Part shown: positions 46,089 through 55,297 of the stretch, piece after piece
Layout of the letters: every line of letters begins with the position of its first letter
Numbering within the stretch: the stretch's first letter is position 1
Assembly (NCBI GenBank): GCA_010093485.1
Contig: MU001509.1
Coordinates: 304,256 to 368,255, forward strand
DNA length: 64,000 nt
From: Karstenula rhodostoma CBS 690.94
Taxonomy: Eukaryota; Ascomycota; Dothideomycetes; Pleosporales; Didymosphaeriaceae
Reading direction: 5' to 3'
Made by a program: the position numbers and the translations under genes
Notes under the pieces: model-generated
Databases searched by the model: none
What the model saw: the letters and a program-made list of their open reading frames with translations, nothing else
Told to the model about the DNA's origin: nothing

Positions 46089-46232
46089 TCACGCCTCCGT
46101 CATGTCGCTCACGCTGCTCCCCGAGTTGCCGACGGCCATGCGCGTTTGCAGGTAGTAGATTGCGTATGCGATGAGGGCGATGAGCATGAAGAGGATGAGG
46201 ATGATGAGGAAGATGACGACATTGCGCTTCAT
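46089..46232 (-). CDS. Small single-span membrane protein, 47 residues
   Basis: An uninterrupted 47-codon frame begins at ATG 46232 in a near-ideal start context (CCGCCACCATGA). The protein is MKRNVVIFLIILILFMLIAL, followed by IAYAIYYLQTRMAVG and a short polar tail ending SDMTEA. Residues 5-27 form one strong transmembrane helix. The positive MKR at the N-terminus and the negatively charged tail define an orientation; either a type II/tail-anchored form or a signal-anchor is possible. Third codon positions are mostly C or G, as in the real genes here. It is below usual gene-finder length limits. I do not recognise the family; such proteins often act as regulators or subunits of membrane complexes, but no role can be assigned. 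Confidence 0.55.
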   Translation of the reverse strand: MKRNVVIFLIILILFMLIALIAYAIYYLQTRMAVGNSGSSVSDMTEA

Positions 46233-47190
46233 GGTGGCGGGGTGGGCTGGAGTGCTTGAGGTGGGGAGGCGGGCTCAGGTGCGCTGGATGGAGTGGTGCT
46301 GCGATGCTGGATGTGCTGCGGGATTGTTAGGACGGGGTTGTGGGGGCGTGGAGGTGGAGGTTGAACATAACATACCTTGATCACTTTGAGAGTGGAATCG
46401 CTTCTTCGGTCCCAGAGCGTTGCGTTTCTTTTCTGTAACTTTCACTTCCCTTCGGCGACGTGTACACGGTCCAAGCTCGAGTTGTCGCAGCAACAGTCAA
46501 TTCAACGAATGACACTGCGTAACGTGTATGCGATGTGTGGGAAAGACTTAGAGATGCGAAAGTCTTCTCGATGTAGCAATATGCAAGATGTACTTTCTGT
46601 GGAATGCACGCGCTGGGCGCACTTTTGTAGAGATGTGGTGGGGTGCGTGCGCGGGGGTGGTTGGGCGCTTTGGGGGTTGGTGTGGCTGGGCGAGATCACT
46701 GGGGGGCTGGCAGGGGGAAGGTGCGACGCGACACATGGCAAAGATTGGGGGAGGGAAGATGATGTAGATGTTTCATTGTGGAGAAGATCCTTGCTTTCTG
46801 ATCTGTTAATCTTGGAATTGGTAGGAGTTTGTAGATGTTTGTGGGTACGTGGTGATGCAGGGGCGCGCAGGGACTACGGGCGCTAAACGGTAATTTGCGC
46901 TGCAACTGCACCATCATTCGCAACAACACAAAACCATGGCGTCACAGGACATCGCGTTGTGATCGCGAAGTCGATCTTTAAGTTGTGTGGTTTTGATATG
47001 GTGCGGAGCCGATATCTGTCGTGTGCAACTCGAGACATCACCTGGCATCCGGCTAACGACTCTCGTAATAGCTGTTACTACTTCGACACCCAAACACAGT
47101 GTGGTTATTGGGAAGGTATCGGATTGAAAGCTGCGAGGTGTGCTCTCTCGTCGCCGACGGAAGATCTAGACTGATTAAACGGCCAACGTC
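46233..47190. other. Intergenic, no gene recognised
   Basis: Upstream region of the small membrane protein and 3' flank of the second SDR. A 169-codon frame at 46377-46886 starts at TTG, is low in motif content and was not accepted. Confidence 0.45.
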
Positions 47191-48168
47191 TTAGTTGAGG
47201 TACGGCTTCGCCTTCTCTTCGCACCACGTCCAAAATTTCTCTGCTGCACCTTTCTCAATCGCCTCATGGATATCAGCCCTCGGACTCTTCCCCTTCCTTC
47301 CCCACGGCCAGACATACTCCCCATTCACCACCTCTTCGCTCAGACCAGCATAAGCCATGGTATACGCCCCATACTTTGTCTCATACAAGAGCAAGGTTTG
47401 CAGTATTTTACGCATCACCGCTGGCACATACCGATACGCCTCCGTGTTTAGATTGCCCGGATTCTGCACCACAGAGGAGATACCGTACGGCTCCCAAGCT
47501 TTGGCAGCTTCGTGGCTCAGAAACCAGTTTCCGGTCTTGCTAGCGGCGTAGTCGATGTTGGAATTCGTTGTCTTGCCAGCCTCGATGGCTTTGAAGTCGA
47601 TGCCGTTGGGTGGAGAAAAGGTATCTACCATCAACGAGCCGGTCCAGACAACGCGCACGCTTCCCTTTGGCGCGGACGTCGCTGCCTTTCGCAGTAGCGG
47701 GAGAAGAAGCTGTGTGAACAGCAAGGGCGCAACGCAATTCGTGCCGATGTGTCCTTCGATGTTCTGAGCTGTCGTTGTTCCGAGCGGTGCGCCGCCGATT
47801 CCAGCGTTATTCCATAAGACGTCGAGTTTCTCTTCCTGTGCGGCGAACTTGATAGCGGCCTGCTTCACGCTTGGTAGATCTGCCATGTCCACGTGCAAGA
47901 ATATAAGGGTTCCTGGTGTGGTGGCGTCTAGGTGGGCTTCCTGGATCTTGTGGATTGCCTGCAGGGTGCGCTCTTCGGAACGACTGGCCATGTATATTTT
48001 CGCACCTGTTGGGTATAGCATCTTTGCTAATTCATATCCGAGACCCTGGTTTGCTCCTGTGATCAAGAAGACTCTAAGTTTCTGTGGAGGGATGTTCTTC
48101 TCTGTGAAGGTGGGGGCTGGCGGAAAGTGTTGCGTCCACAACGCTTTCACGAAGTCGAGGGACGGCAT
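47191..48168 (-). CDS. Short-chain dehydrogenase/reductase, retinol dehydrogenase-like
   Basis: Single exon of 325 residues from ATG 48168. The N-terminus MPSLDFVKALWTQHFPPAPT leads into the Rossmann fold with TGANQGLG (37-44). NNAG is at 120-123, the catalytic Ser at 178, Tyr207 and Lys211 (Y-x3-K). After NPGNL the C-terminal third contains LLLYETKYGAYTMAYAGLS and WPWGRKG, common in fungal members of the RDH/WWOX-like SDR subfamily. Arg63 after the second strand (ASRSEER) favours NADP(H). Substrate is unknown. A MITE-like element lies about 150 bp upstream of its start and may affect its promoter. Confidence 0.9.
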   Translation of the reverse strand: MPSLDFVKALWTQHFPPAPTFTEKNIPPQKLRVFLITGANQGLGYELAKMLYPTGAKIYMASRSEERTLQAIHKIQEAHLDATTPGTLIFLHVDMADLPSVKQAAIKFAAQEEKLDVLWNNAGIGGAPLGTTTAQNIEGHIGTNCVAPLLFTQLLLPLLRKAATSAPKGSVRVVWTGSLMVDTFSPPNGIDFKAIEAGKTTNSNIDYAASKTGNWFLSHEAAKAWEPYGISSVVQNPGNLNTEAYRYVPAVMRKILQTLLLYETKYGAYTMAYAGLSEEVVNGEYVWPWGRKGKSPRADIHEAIEKGAAEKFWTWCEEKAKPYLN

Positions 48169-48313
48169 ATTGGTCGTTGATGGTCTCCTAAAAGGTCTGG
48201 CGTGAAAGTGGGCGTGTAATTGACAACTGAAAGCTGTGGTGTTGCGTTGAACAGATATCGGTATTGTATAGGTAAGCTAAAAGGTGGGTCGGCAGGCGTC
48301 ATGCGGCAATAAG

Positions 48314-48485
48314 CCGGCAACAGGTGGTGCAATAATTATTGAGCGCTGTAATGATGACTAATACTCTGCCGCCCTAATTCTTCCCTGCGAGACCTGTTCT
48401 CCTCTAGTAGAATTACTAGAATTATATTAGTAAGGTATGAGTCATTATTACAGCGCTCAATAATTATTGCACCACCTGTTGCCGG
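48314..48485. mobile_element. MITE-like element with 46-bp terminal inverted repeats
   Basis: The left end at 48314-48359 and right end at 48440-48485 are reverse complements over 46 bp with one mismatch, beginning CCGGCAACAGGTGGTGC. They enclose an 80-bp AT-rich centre with no coding capacity. Total length is 172 bp. A TA dinucleotide lies within two bases of each end, but no exact target duplication is clear. Size, long near-perfect inverted ends and lack of coding fit a miniature inverted-repeat transposable element. The near identity of the ends suggests it is young. Confidence 0.8.
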
Positions 48486-48740
48486 ATACTGTGGTTGCGG
48501 CCGTAAGTACCATCAGGGTCCTCCGGAGCAGGGATACTAAAATATTAAAAAAGCTTCTTGATAGGGAGTAATATACTTGAAAGAGCTTAAGATCTTTTAA
48601 GAGAGCTAGCGTTCTTCCTTTTTAAGTAGAATTAGATCTTTAATAGACTCGGAAAATCTTTACGTTCGGGCTAAGAAGTCCCCACTACCACTACTTAGGG
48701 CCGTAACTACAGTAAGGCGAGACTTCCTCACAAGGACTAG
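48486..48740. other. AT-rich stretch, probable transposon relic
   Basis: Immediately after the MITE-like element lies about 250 bp of AT-rich DNA with many stops and TTTAA/AGATCTTT-type words, unlike the flanking GC-balanced DNA. It may be a RIP-mutated (C-to-T) repeat fragment. No open frame remains. Confidence 0.35.
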
Positions 48741-49047
48741 CGACAAACAGCTAGCGATGAGGCGTTTGAAGCGCCGAGGTCGTCAAACAGGACAGATGTT
48801 GTGACTGGAGGAAGAAAAACGCACGCAGGTGGCGTGGGATGTTACGCCCTGCTAGTGCGCTCACCCGTGGACGAAGATTAGATCAGCTGTCTCTTAGTCC
48901 ATCCGGATATCTTCCATGCGGGGACGGACGAATGGCTTCCAGTGCAGAATCATTTGAGAATTGGCCTTGTTTCGCGAAAAGAAGGCATATCTGCTACATT
49001 CAATCCCCTCCTCCTGATCCCTCATCCGCCTTGGCTACGGGGCCTAT

Positions 49048-50926
49048 TTATGCATCTGCCTTGGCCACAATCTCCTCCTCGACCTTCCCATCGCCGCTAA
49101 GTACAGTTCGCACCTTGACCTTCTTTTTCTCGGTGCTTGTCTTGCGCGGGTTCTTTGCTTCGAAAATGAAGTCCATCTCCTCGAGGGTTAGACCCTTGGT
49201 TTCGACAAAGAGGAAGTACATGAACGCAAACTCGAATATGTCCCAGAAGACAAAAAAGACGTAAAACCAGTATCCAATCTGCAAAGCGTCAGCAAGAGTA
49301 TTAGATTTAGGAGAAAGAGAAGAGCGTACGTTCGAGAGAGCAATCGGCGCCGCAAAGGTGTTGATAAAGCCAGCAGCACCACCCACGATCTTGTATGTTC
49401 CCATACCCTTGGCGCGCATGTCGTTTGACATCACCTCAGCGGGGTAGATTGGCTGCATTGCAGTGAATCCAAAGGCGAAGATTGCACCGAAGACAAAGAT
49501 GAAGCCGATCGAGGCTTTGGAGCTCGCATCCGACCCTGTGTTCACATATCCTGCTGCTGTGCCAGCAGTGATGGAAAGTGAAACGATTAAGCCTGCTGTG
49601 GCACCCAAGAGCATCTTGCGACGACCAAAGACATCGTGCAGACGTGCTCCTGCGGTGGCGAAGATGTACCCCTCGACCGCGTACATGATGTTGAGGAGGA
49701 GCTTAGTGTCTGTAGATGTGATGCCGACGTTGGCGGCAAGCTGCGGAAGATAGTATGAGACAACGCTGCGGTTATTAGCGATACACCCAACGATGGAGTT
49801 ACAGCTGTTGACTTACTTGTTGCCCGAGAACTGACCGAAAAACGCAAAGGTCATGTTCAACATCGTCCTGTATCGCCTCGCTCGGGTTTTGAAGAGCACC
49901 CGCAGGTCGAAGAAATTCCGCCAATTTGCTACCGGGTCTTTTCGTAGAGACTCTTGCATCTCATACATCTCGAGTGCGACCAGTGGGTGGTCGGCGTCGC
50001 CATTGGCGTGATGTTTGATCAGAAAAGCGCGTGCCTCTTCGTGTCGGTCTTTACCGACCAACCAACGAGGGCTTTCTGGGAAGAAGAGGATCACGCAGCA
50101 GACAAGGCCAGGGCACACCATCTGCAACCAGAGCGGGAGGCGCCAGTCCATGTTGGAGTCGGAGAGATGCTTGTGCGCTCCGTATACGGACGATGTTGCG
50201 AGTATGGACCCCTTTGTGACCGGTCAGTCCAGTAAAAATGGGACATTGTTCTGTCGGCGATAGAAGGGAATGTTGCAACTTACCATATAATAAAATGTAT
50301 TATACAATCCCGCCAACGTACCACGATACTGTGGCGGCGCCACCTCTACTAGGTACAGCGGACTCGCCGAGCATGCCAGTTGCGCAAAGAAGCTTAGCAG
50401 GAACCTCCCACCGATGAACGTGGGAAGCGTCTTCGCAGTTGAAGTTATAACGGTTCCCACAATAACACCAGCTGTCCCGATGAAAATGAGCCAGCGACGG
50501 CCGAGCCAGTCCGCTACCCAGACGAAAAGAGCAGCGCACATCTGTCCAACCTGGAAGATGGCGAAGATAATACCAGTAGAAGCTGTGCCTGTGGTGGGGA
50601 GATTGTAGTACTTCGTGTAATTTGGCAAAGCATTGATAGAGCCCATAAGGCTTCCATCAAAACCTTCAATGATCAGCTGAAGGTTCTTGTTCGATGGGAG
50701 GGAGAGGCTACCTACCACTCATGGTCGAGTTCAGGAAACAAATAACCGCCAACGCGTATAGCTGGAGATGGCCTTTACCCCATGGATTCGGCTTGTGCTT
50801 CGCCATGATGGTCGCAAAAGAAGCATTCACGGCCTCTATTTCCGTTTCCTCCACGATCTTCCTACCATCCTCCGTCAACGTCTTCTCTCCCGCGAACTCT
50901 GTCGTATTCGGTCCTTTCTCTGACAT
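49048..50926 (-). CDS. MFS sugar transporter (lactose permease-like)
   Basis: Five exons: 50716-50926, 50284-50663, 49817-50211, 49330-49765 and 49048-49278, giving 550 residues; introns of 52, 72, 51 and 51 nt. The ATG at 50926 (MSEKGPNTTEF) is used because the longer frame starts TTG. Sugar-porter signatures: GFDGSLMGSINALPNY after helix 1, DWLGRRW between helices 2 and 3, FFPESPRWLVGKDR before the central loop, DVFGRRKML between helices 8 and 9, and VETKGLTLEEMDFIFE after helix 12. Twelve membrane helices are expected. The family includes fungal proton symporters for lactose, cellobiose and other oligosaccharides. It is divergent from the beta-mannosidase gene, so a mannobiose or manno-oligosaccharide substrate is a reasonable inference. 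Confidence 0.92.
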
Positions 50927-51365
50927 CCTGATTGTGCAGTTGCTTGTAGAGTGAAGCCGCAAGAAGATGCGGGGTCATATCGCTCGCAATCATTCAAGGT
51001 CTCCGGCAACCCGGCTGTTCGGCTCCCTCACTTTCGACCGCCAATCGTTAGCCATGTCACGTCGCACTCAGTCGTTGCACAGGTTGCCCATCGCTTAGGC
51101 GAGTATCAGGAAAGCCGGTAGTTCATCGCCCAAGCAAGTCATGCCAGCGGGTGATATCAATCAGGTTCTCGAGGATCGTTACCGTGTTGAGATAGGCGTT
51201 GGGGTCCCCGCGTCAGGCATCCACCAAGTCGGTTCAAGCCTCGGAGAATAGCCGAACGAAGGTCCTTGGCGATGATTCAGCTCGGGATACCCTTTTCGCT
51301 CGCGGCACGTAGGTACATTACTTCACTATTCCTGGGTAGAAGTCTATCAAGTGTGCGTAGACAGT
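50927..51365. promoter_or_regulatory. Divergent promoter, sugar transporter and beta-mannosidase
   Basis: This 439 bp span separates the two start codons. CGG triplets cluster at 51004-51022: CGG-N4-CCG overlapping a direct CGG-N5-CGG, typical half-sites for Zn2Cys6 regulators. Co-regulation is inferred from layout. Confidence 0.45.
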
Positions 51366-53996
51366 ATGGCTATATCGCGCTTCGAGTTGAAGTCCGGTTG
51401 GACATTCAAAAAGGGAAGTCGTAACTCCGACGCAGAATACTACCCCGCGAACGATCTCCCTACCGAAGTACATCTGGACCTACTCAAAAACGAGAAGATT
51501 GCCGATCCCTTCGAAGACCTCAATGAACTATCTGTTCGCTGGATTGGCGATGAAACCTGGACGTATCGAACGACGTTCACCGCTCCTCCGGATCATGGGA
51601 AGCCCGGCATTACCACCGTATTGAAATTTGGTGGTTTGGATACTTTCGCCCATATTTTTCTCAACGGAAAACCCCTTTTGGACTCAGACAACATGTTCAT
51701 AGAACATACCATCGATGTGACGGGCAATCTGACTACCAGCGAAGGAGCGGAACAGGTGCTCGAGATTGTATTCGATTCGGCGAGGCAGAAGGGACTCGAG
51801 CTTGTCAAAGAACATAAAGAACACAGGTTCATTGTGCATCAAACCGAAATCTCAAGAGGCCCTGTCAGAAAAGCACAGTATGATTGGGGCTGGGATTGGG
51901 GTCCAATACTCATCACTGCTGGGCCCTGGAAGCCGGTTATTCTTGAAACCTTTCAATCGAAGATTGTCGATGCATGGGTTGAGTACGAAATCGATGAAGA
52001 CTTGAAGCAAGTCGAAGGCAAAGTCTTTGTTGAGTTCGAGGGGCTGGGAAAACTTGACGCGGATATCTCCAAAGACGGGCAATTGTTGGAGAAGGTTGAC
52101 GAGTTCAAGCCGACGGAAAAACATAATGTCGTGAGCGCTGACTTCGAGCTTCCGGATGCATCTCTTTGGTGGCCACGTGGGTATGGTTCCCAGCCACTTT
52201 ACACCATTTCCGTCACACTCGGTTCAACTCCGGCGTCCATAAAGGCGGGCACTGTTTTCGATAAAGCAGAAAAAACCACAGGCTTCCGAAAAGTTGAGTT
52301 AGTGCAGGAAGACGACGGCCATGGCACATCTTTCTATTTCCGCATCAACAATGTCGACATCTTCTGCGGAGGCAGCTGTTGGATTCCGGCTGACTCCTTC
52401 CTCACGCGTACAAGTCCGTCAGCATATCGCGCCTGGGTTAAGCAAGCAGCCGAGGGCAATCAAACCATGGTACGGATATGGGGAGGCGGAATTTACGAAC
52501 ACGACTCCCTTTTCGAGGCAGCAGACGCGTTTGGTGTGCTCATATGGCAAGACTTTGCTTTCGCTTGCGCGAACTATCCCACTCATCGGTCCTATCTCGC
52601 CTCCGTAGAGATTGAGGCGCGACAGAATGTGCGAAGACTGCGTAACCATCCCAGTCTTATCGTATGGGCAGGTAATAACGAAGATTACCAAATCGTCGAG
52701 CGTTACGGTTTGGAGTACAACTACGCCACCGACAAAGATCCAGAGTCGTGGCTTAAAACTAACTTTCCGGCTCGCTACATCTACGAGTACCTGCTCCCTA
52801 AGGTCATTCGCGAAGAAACGAAAGGCGTACCGTATCATCCATCCTCACCCTTCGGCAACGGTACATCTACAACGTTGAAGGTAGATCCTACCGTTGGCGA
52901 TGTACATCAGTGGAATGTCTGGCACGGAAATATGGAACCTTACCAACGCCTTCCGCATATGGCTGGCCGCTTTGTATCGGAATTCGGTATGGAAGCCTAT
53001 CCTCATGTCTCTACACTAGCGAAAGCTATCACCAATTCCGACGAGCGCTACCCAGGCTCTATGAGCATGGACTTCCGCAACAAAGCTATCGGTCACGAGC
53101 GACGTCTTATCTCCTACGTCGCCGAGAACTTCCGCATCCGGTACGATCTCGAGGCGTTCACGCACTTGACACAGGTCATGCAAGCGGATGCGCTAACCTG
53201 GGCATACCGCTCCTGGAGGCGTGACTGGAAACAGCCCGGCAACAGGAAAGTTGGGGGTGTATTGGTGTGGCAGCTGAACGACTGCTGGCCGACAATGAGC
53301 TGGGCGGTGGTAGACTACTATGGTGTACCCAAGCCGGCGTATTATGCTATCAAGCGCACCTTGGAGCCGCTCGTCGTCGGTATACAGAGAAAGGTGAACA
53401 ATTGGACTGTGCGACTTGCCGACGAGCTATGGCAGCGTGACACAAGCCATATCGACATGCGTAAGATCTGGGAAGACGTACAGTTTGACATTTGGGCGGC
53501 GAGCAACATGCGCGAGAGCATAGATGGAAACATAACAGTTCAGTTCGTTTCCGTCAAAACCGGGAAAGAAGTTCTGGAACCGCTGGAGAGAGCAGTTCGA
53601 ATTGAACCCAACGGCACTACGGAAGTGTTCGAAAACGAGAGAGTTGATGTGCCCAATGCACAAGATCCGGACAAGCCCTTCGATACCTTTAAAGCGGACC
53701 CATTCATTATATACACCACGTTCACAATACAGGATAAGCAGGTAGCAAGCGATGTTTCGTGGCCCGAACCAATCAAGTATCTGAGTTTCCCGGATCGTGG
53801 GGTGCGGGTCGAATATTCGGGAGACAAGGTCTTCGTATCCGCTGAGAAACCTGTCAAGGGCTTTGTATTTGCTGAGAAGGAAGACTTGAAGCTGTCTGAT
53901 AATGGATTTGACTTGGTTCCGGGAAAGAGAATAGAAGTGCACGTGCAAGGAAGCGTGGCCGATACGTTGCAGTGGAGATACATCGGGATGCCTTGA
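51366..53996 (+). CDS. GH2 beta-mannosidase, intracellular type
   Basis: Single exon of 876 residues from ATG 51366 (MAISRFELKSGWTFKK); the frame extends upstream only from GTG. There is no signal peptide, so a cytosolic enzyme is expected, as for fungal MndB-type proteins. The N-terminal sugar-binding domain contains RWIGDETWTYRTTF and FGGLDTFAHIFLNGK. It is followed by the Ig-like domain (WWPRGYGSQPLYTISV) and the TIM barrel. The acid/base Glu is E439 in VWAGNNED, and the nucleophile is E539 in FVSEFGMEAYP. DCWPTMSWAVVDYYG follows at the barrel end. It should release mannose from the non-reducing ends of beta-1,4-manno-oligosaccharides. The neighbouring divergent transporter fits uptake followed by intracellular hydrolysis. 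Confidence 0.95.
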   Translation: MAISRFELKSGWTFKKGSRNSDAEYYPANDLPTEVHLDLLKNEKIADPFEDLNELSVRWIGDETWTYRTTFTAPPDHGKPGITTVLKFGGLDTFAHIFLNGKPLLDSDNMFIEHTIDVTGNLTTSEGAEQVLEIVFDSARQKGLELVKEHKEHRFIVHQTEISRGPVRKAQYDWGWDWGPILITAGPWKPVILETFQSKIVDAWVEYEIDEDLKQVEGKVFVEFEGLGKLDADISKDGQLLEKVDEFKPTEKHNVVSADFELPDASLWWPRGYGSQPLYTISVTLGSTPASIKAGTVFDKAEKTTGFRKVELVQEDDGHGTSFYFRINNVDIFCGGSCWIPADSFLTRTSPSAYRAWVKQAAEGNQTMVRIWGGGIYEHDSLFEAADAFGVLIWQDFAFACANYPTHRSYLASVEIEARQNVRRLRNHPSLIVWAGNNEDYQIVERYGLEYNYATDKDPESWLKTNFPARYIYEYLLPKVIREETKGVPYHPSSPFGNGTSTTLKVDPTVGDVHQWNVWHGNMEPYQRLPHMAGRFVSEFGMEAYPHVSTLAKAITNSDERYPGSMSMDFRNKAIGHERRLISYVAENFRIRYDLEAFTHLTQVMQADALTWAYRSWRRDWKQPGNRKVGGVLVWQLNDCWPTMSWAVVDYYGVPKPAYYAIKRTLEPLVVGIQRKVNNWTVRLADELWQRDTSHIDMRKIWEDVQFDIWAASNMRESIDGNITVQFVSVKTGKEVLEPLERAVRIEPNGTTEVFENERVDVPNAQDPDKPFDTFKADPFIIYTTFTIQDKQVASDVSWPEPIKYLSFPDRGVRVEYSGDKVFVSAEKPVKGFVFAEKEDLKLSDNGFDLVPGKRIEVHVQGSVADTLQWRYIGMP

Positions 53997-55297
53997 ACTC
54001 TGACGGCTACATCGTTGAAAAAATAGATCTTTCCACCGTCCACACAATCACGTTTGACCGCTTTCTTGTATCAAAGCCTGTCGTGACAAAGAGAGGGTCT
54101 GGAAGTCATCGATTCACTGTTCTACCTACAGCAGTGAAGTTACAGGTGATGTCTGACAATCAGCATTGAAAAAACATTTCTTTAAGGGATATCCTTAACG
54201 AAGTTGAGCTCGTGAATTCTCGATAAGTAATACCGGGAGTGTGTTTGCACGGAAGGATAATTCTGTCCATAGGAACAAATCTCGGAAGTGCTCGTGGACT
54301 GATCTCGTACGCCTAAACGTAAGGGTGCGTCCGCTCCATGCATCCGTGTAGACTCTCTTCATTCGAGTCGGCACATCAGCAATGCACGCAAGAGCACGGT
54401 GCCCGACGAGCCCGTTTCCGCCATCTCCATCGAGTCGGATGGGCGTCCCAGCACATCCTCCAACGCTAACGCCGGTGCGGAAAGGAACCATAGCGGCCGC
54501 CGCTCCTGGGGTGCGCAGGACCAGGTCCTTGCTGCGACGTGAGCAAAGCAGCCTCGAGAGCCCATTCAGCGAATTGTTACTCGGTGGTTCTTCTTTTAGG
54601 TCTCACCTCTTCCTTTGCGCTAAGGGACCTACGATATGGCTATGCCAATGGGATCCGACAAAGACCAGCGTCCCAGTATACCTTAGGGGTATCTCCCCCG
54701 ATAACCATCAGCTCCTGCTCGTCTTCTCTATCGCCATCCTCATCATCGTCGAAGTCAGACCATCAGGACAGTCCATCGTTAGAGTCACTGTCTGAAATCC
54801 CACTCTTGTACTCGCGCCCGTGGTCTGTGTCCGAATTAAATTGTCTTGACGACGGCGCGCAGCGGCGCACAGCCTCTGCGTCAGGTATCCTTCGCCATGG
54901 TCTTGTAAAGGACCGATGGCAAACTTATTACCTAAAGTGGGCTCTACATCACGATATCTTCGCGTACATTGCGACATGCTTGGCGCGTTTCATTCTGCAG
55001 CGATTCTTTAACATCTCCTCGGCAGCAGCCCACTAAATAGTAATTCTGTATAACGTGCTTTATACTAACCATGATAGATCGTAAAAATTGCTAAAAAGAA
55101 CCCACTTGATCGGCTGGTGCTAAGGTGCCGACTCGTAAACCGGTTCGCGCAGGGCTGCATGGGTGTCAATGCGATATATATAAGCGTGCGCACCTTTAGG
55201 GATGTAGCAGGCTGTTCATCGAAGCACCATCTCTCTCTACGAGCTCGAGGAAGACAAGAGTTTTAGTCTTTTGAGGACCCATTGCGAAGTGGCGATC
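53997..55297. other. Intergenic with a weak coding-like patch
   Basis: About 54340-54538 is open and codon-biased in one frame (translation includes STVPDEPVSAISIESDGRPS) and ends at a GTGAGC donor-like site at 54539. A TTTTAG acceptor at 54597-54599 follows, but no continuation frame after it is convincing. It may be a small unrecognised gene or a remnant. TATATATAA at about 55175 belongs to the next gene. Confidence 0.3.
55175..55183 (+). promoter_or_regulatory. TATA box of the Liz1/Seo1-like transporter gene
   Basis: TATATATAA lies about 115 bp upstream of the ATG at 55298. Confidence 0.5.
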
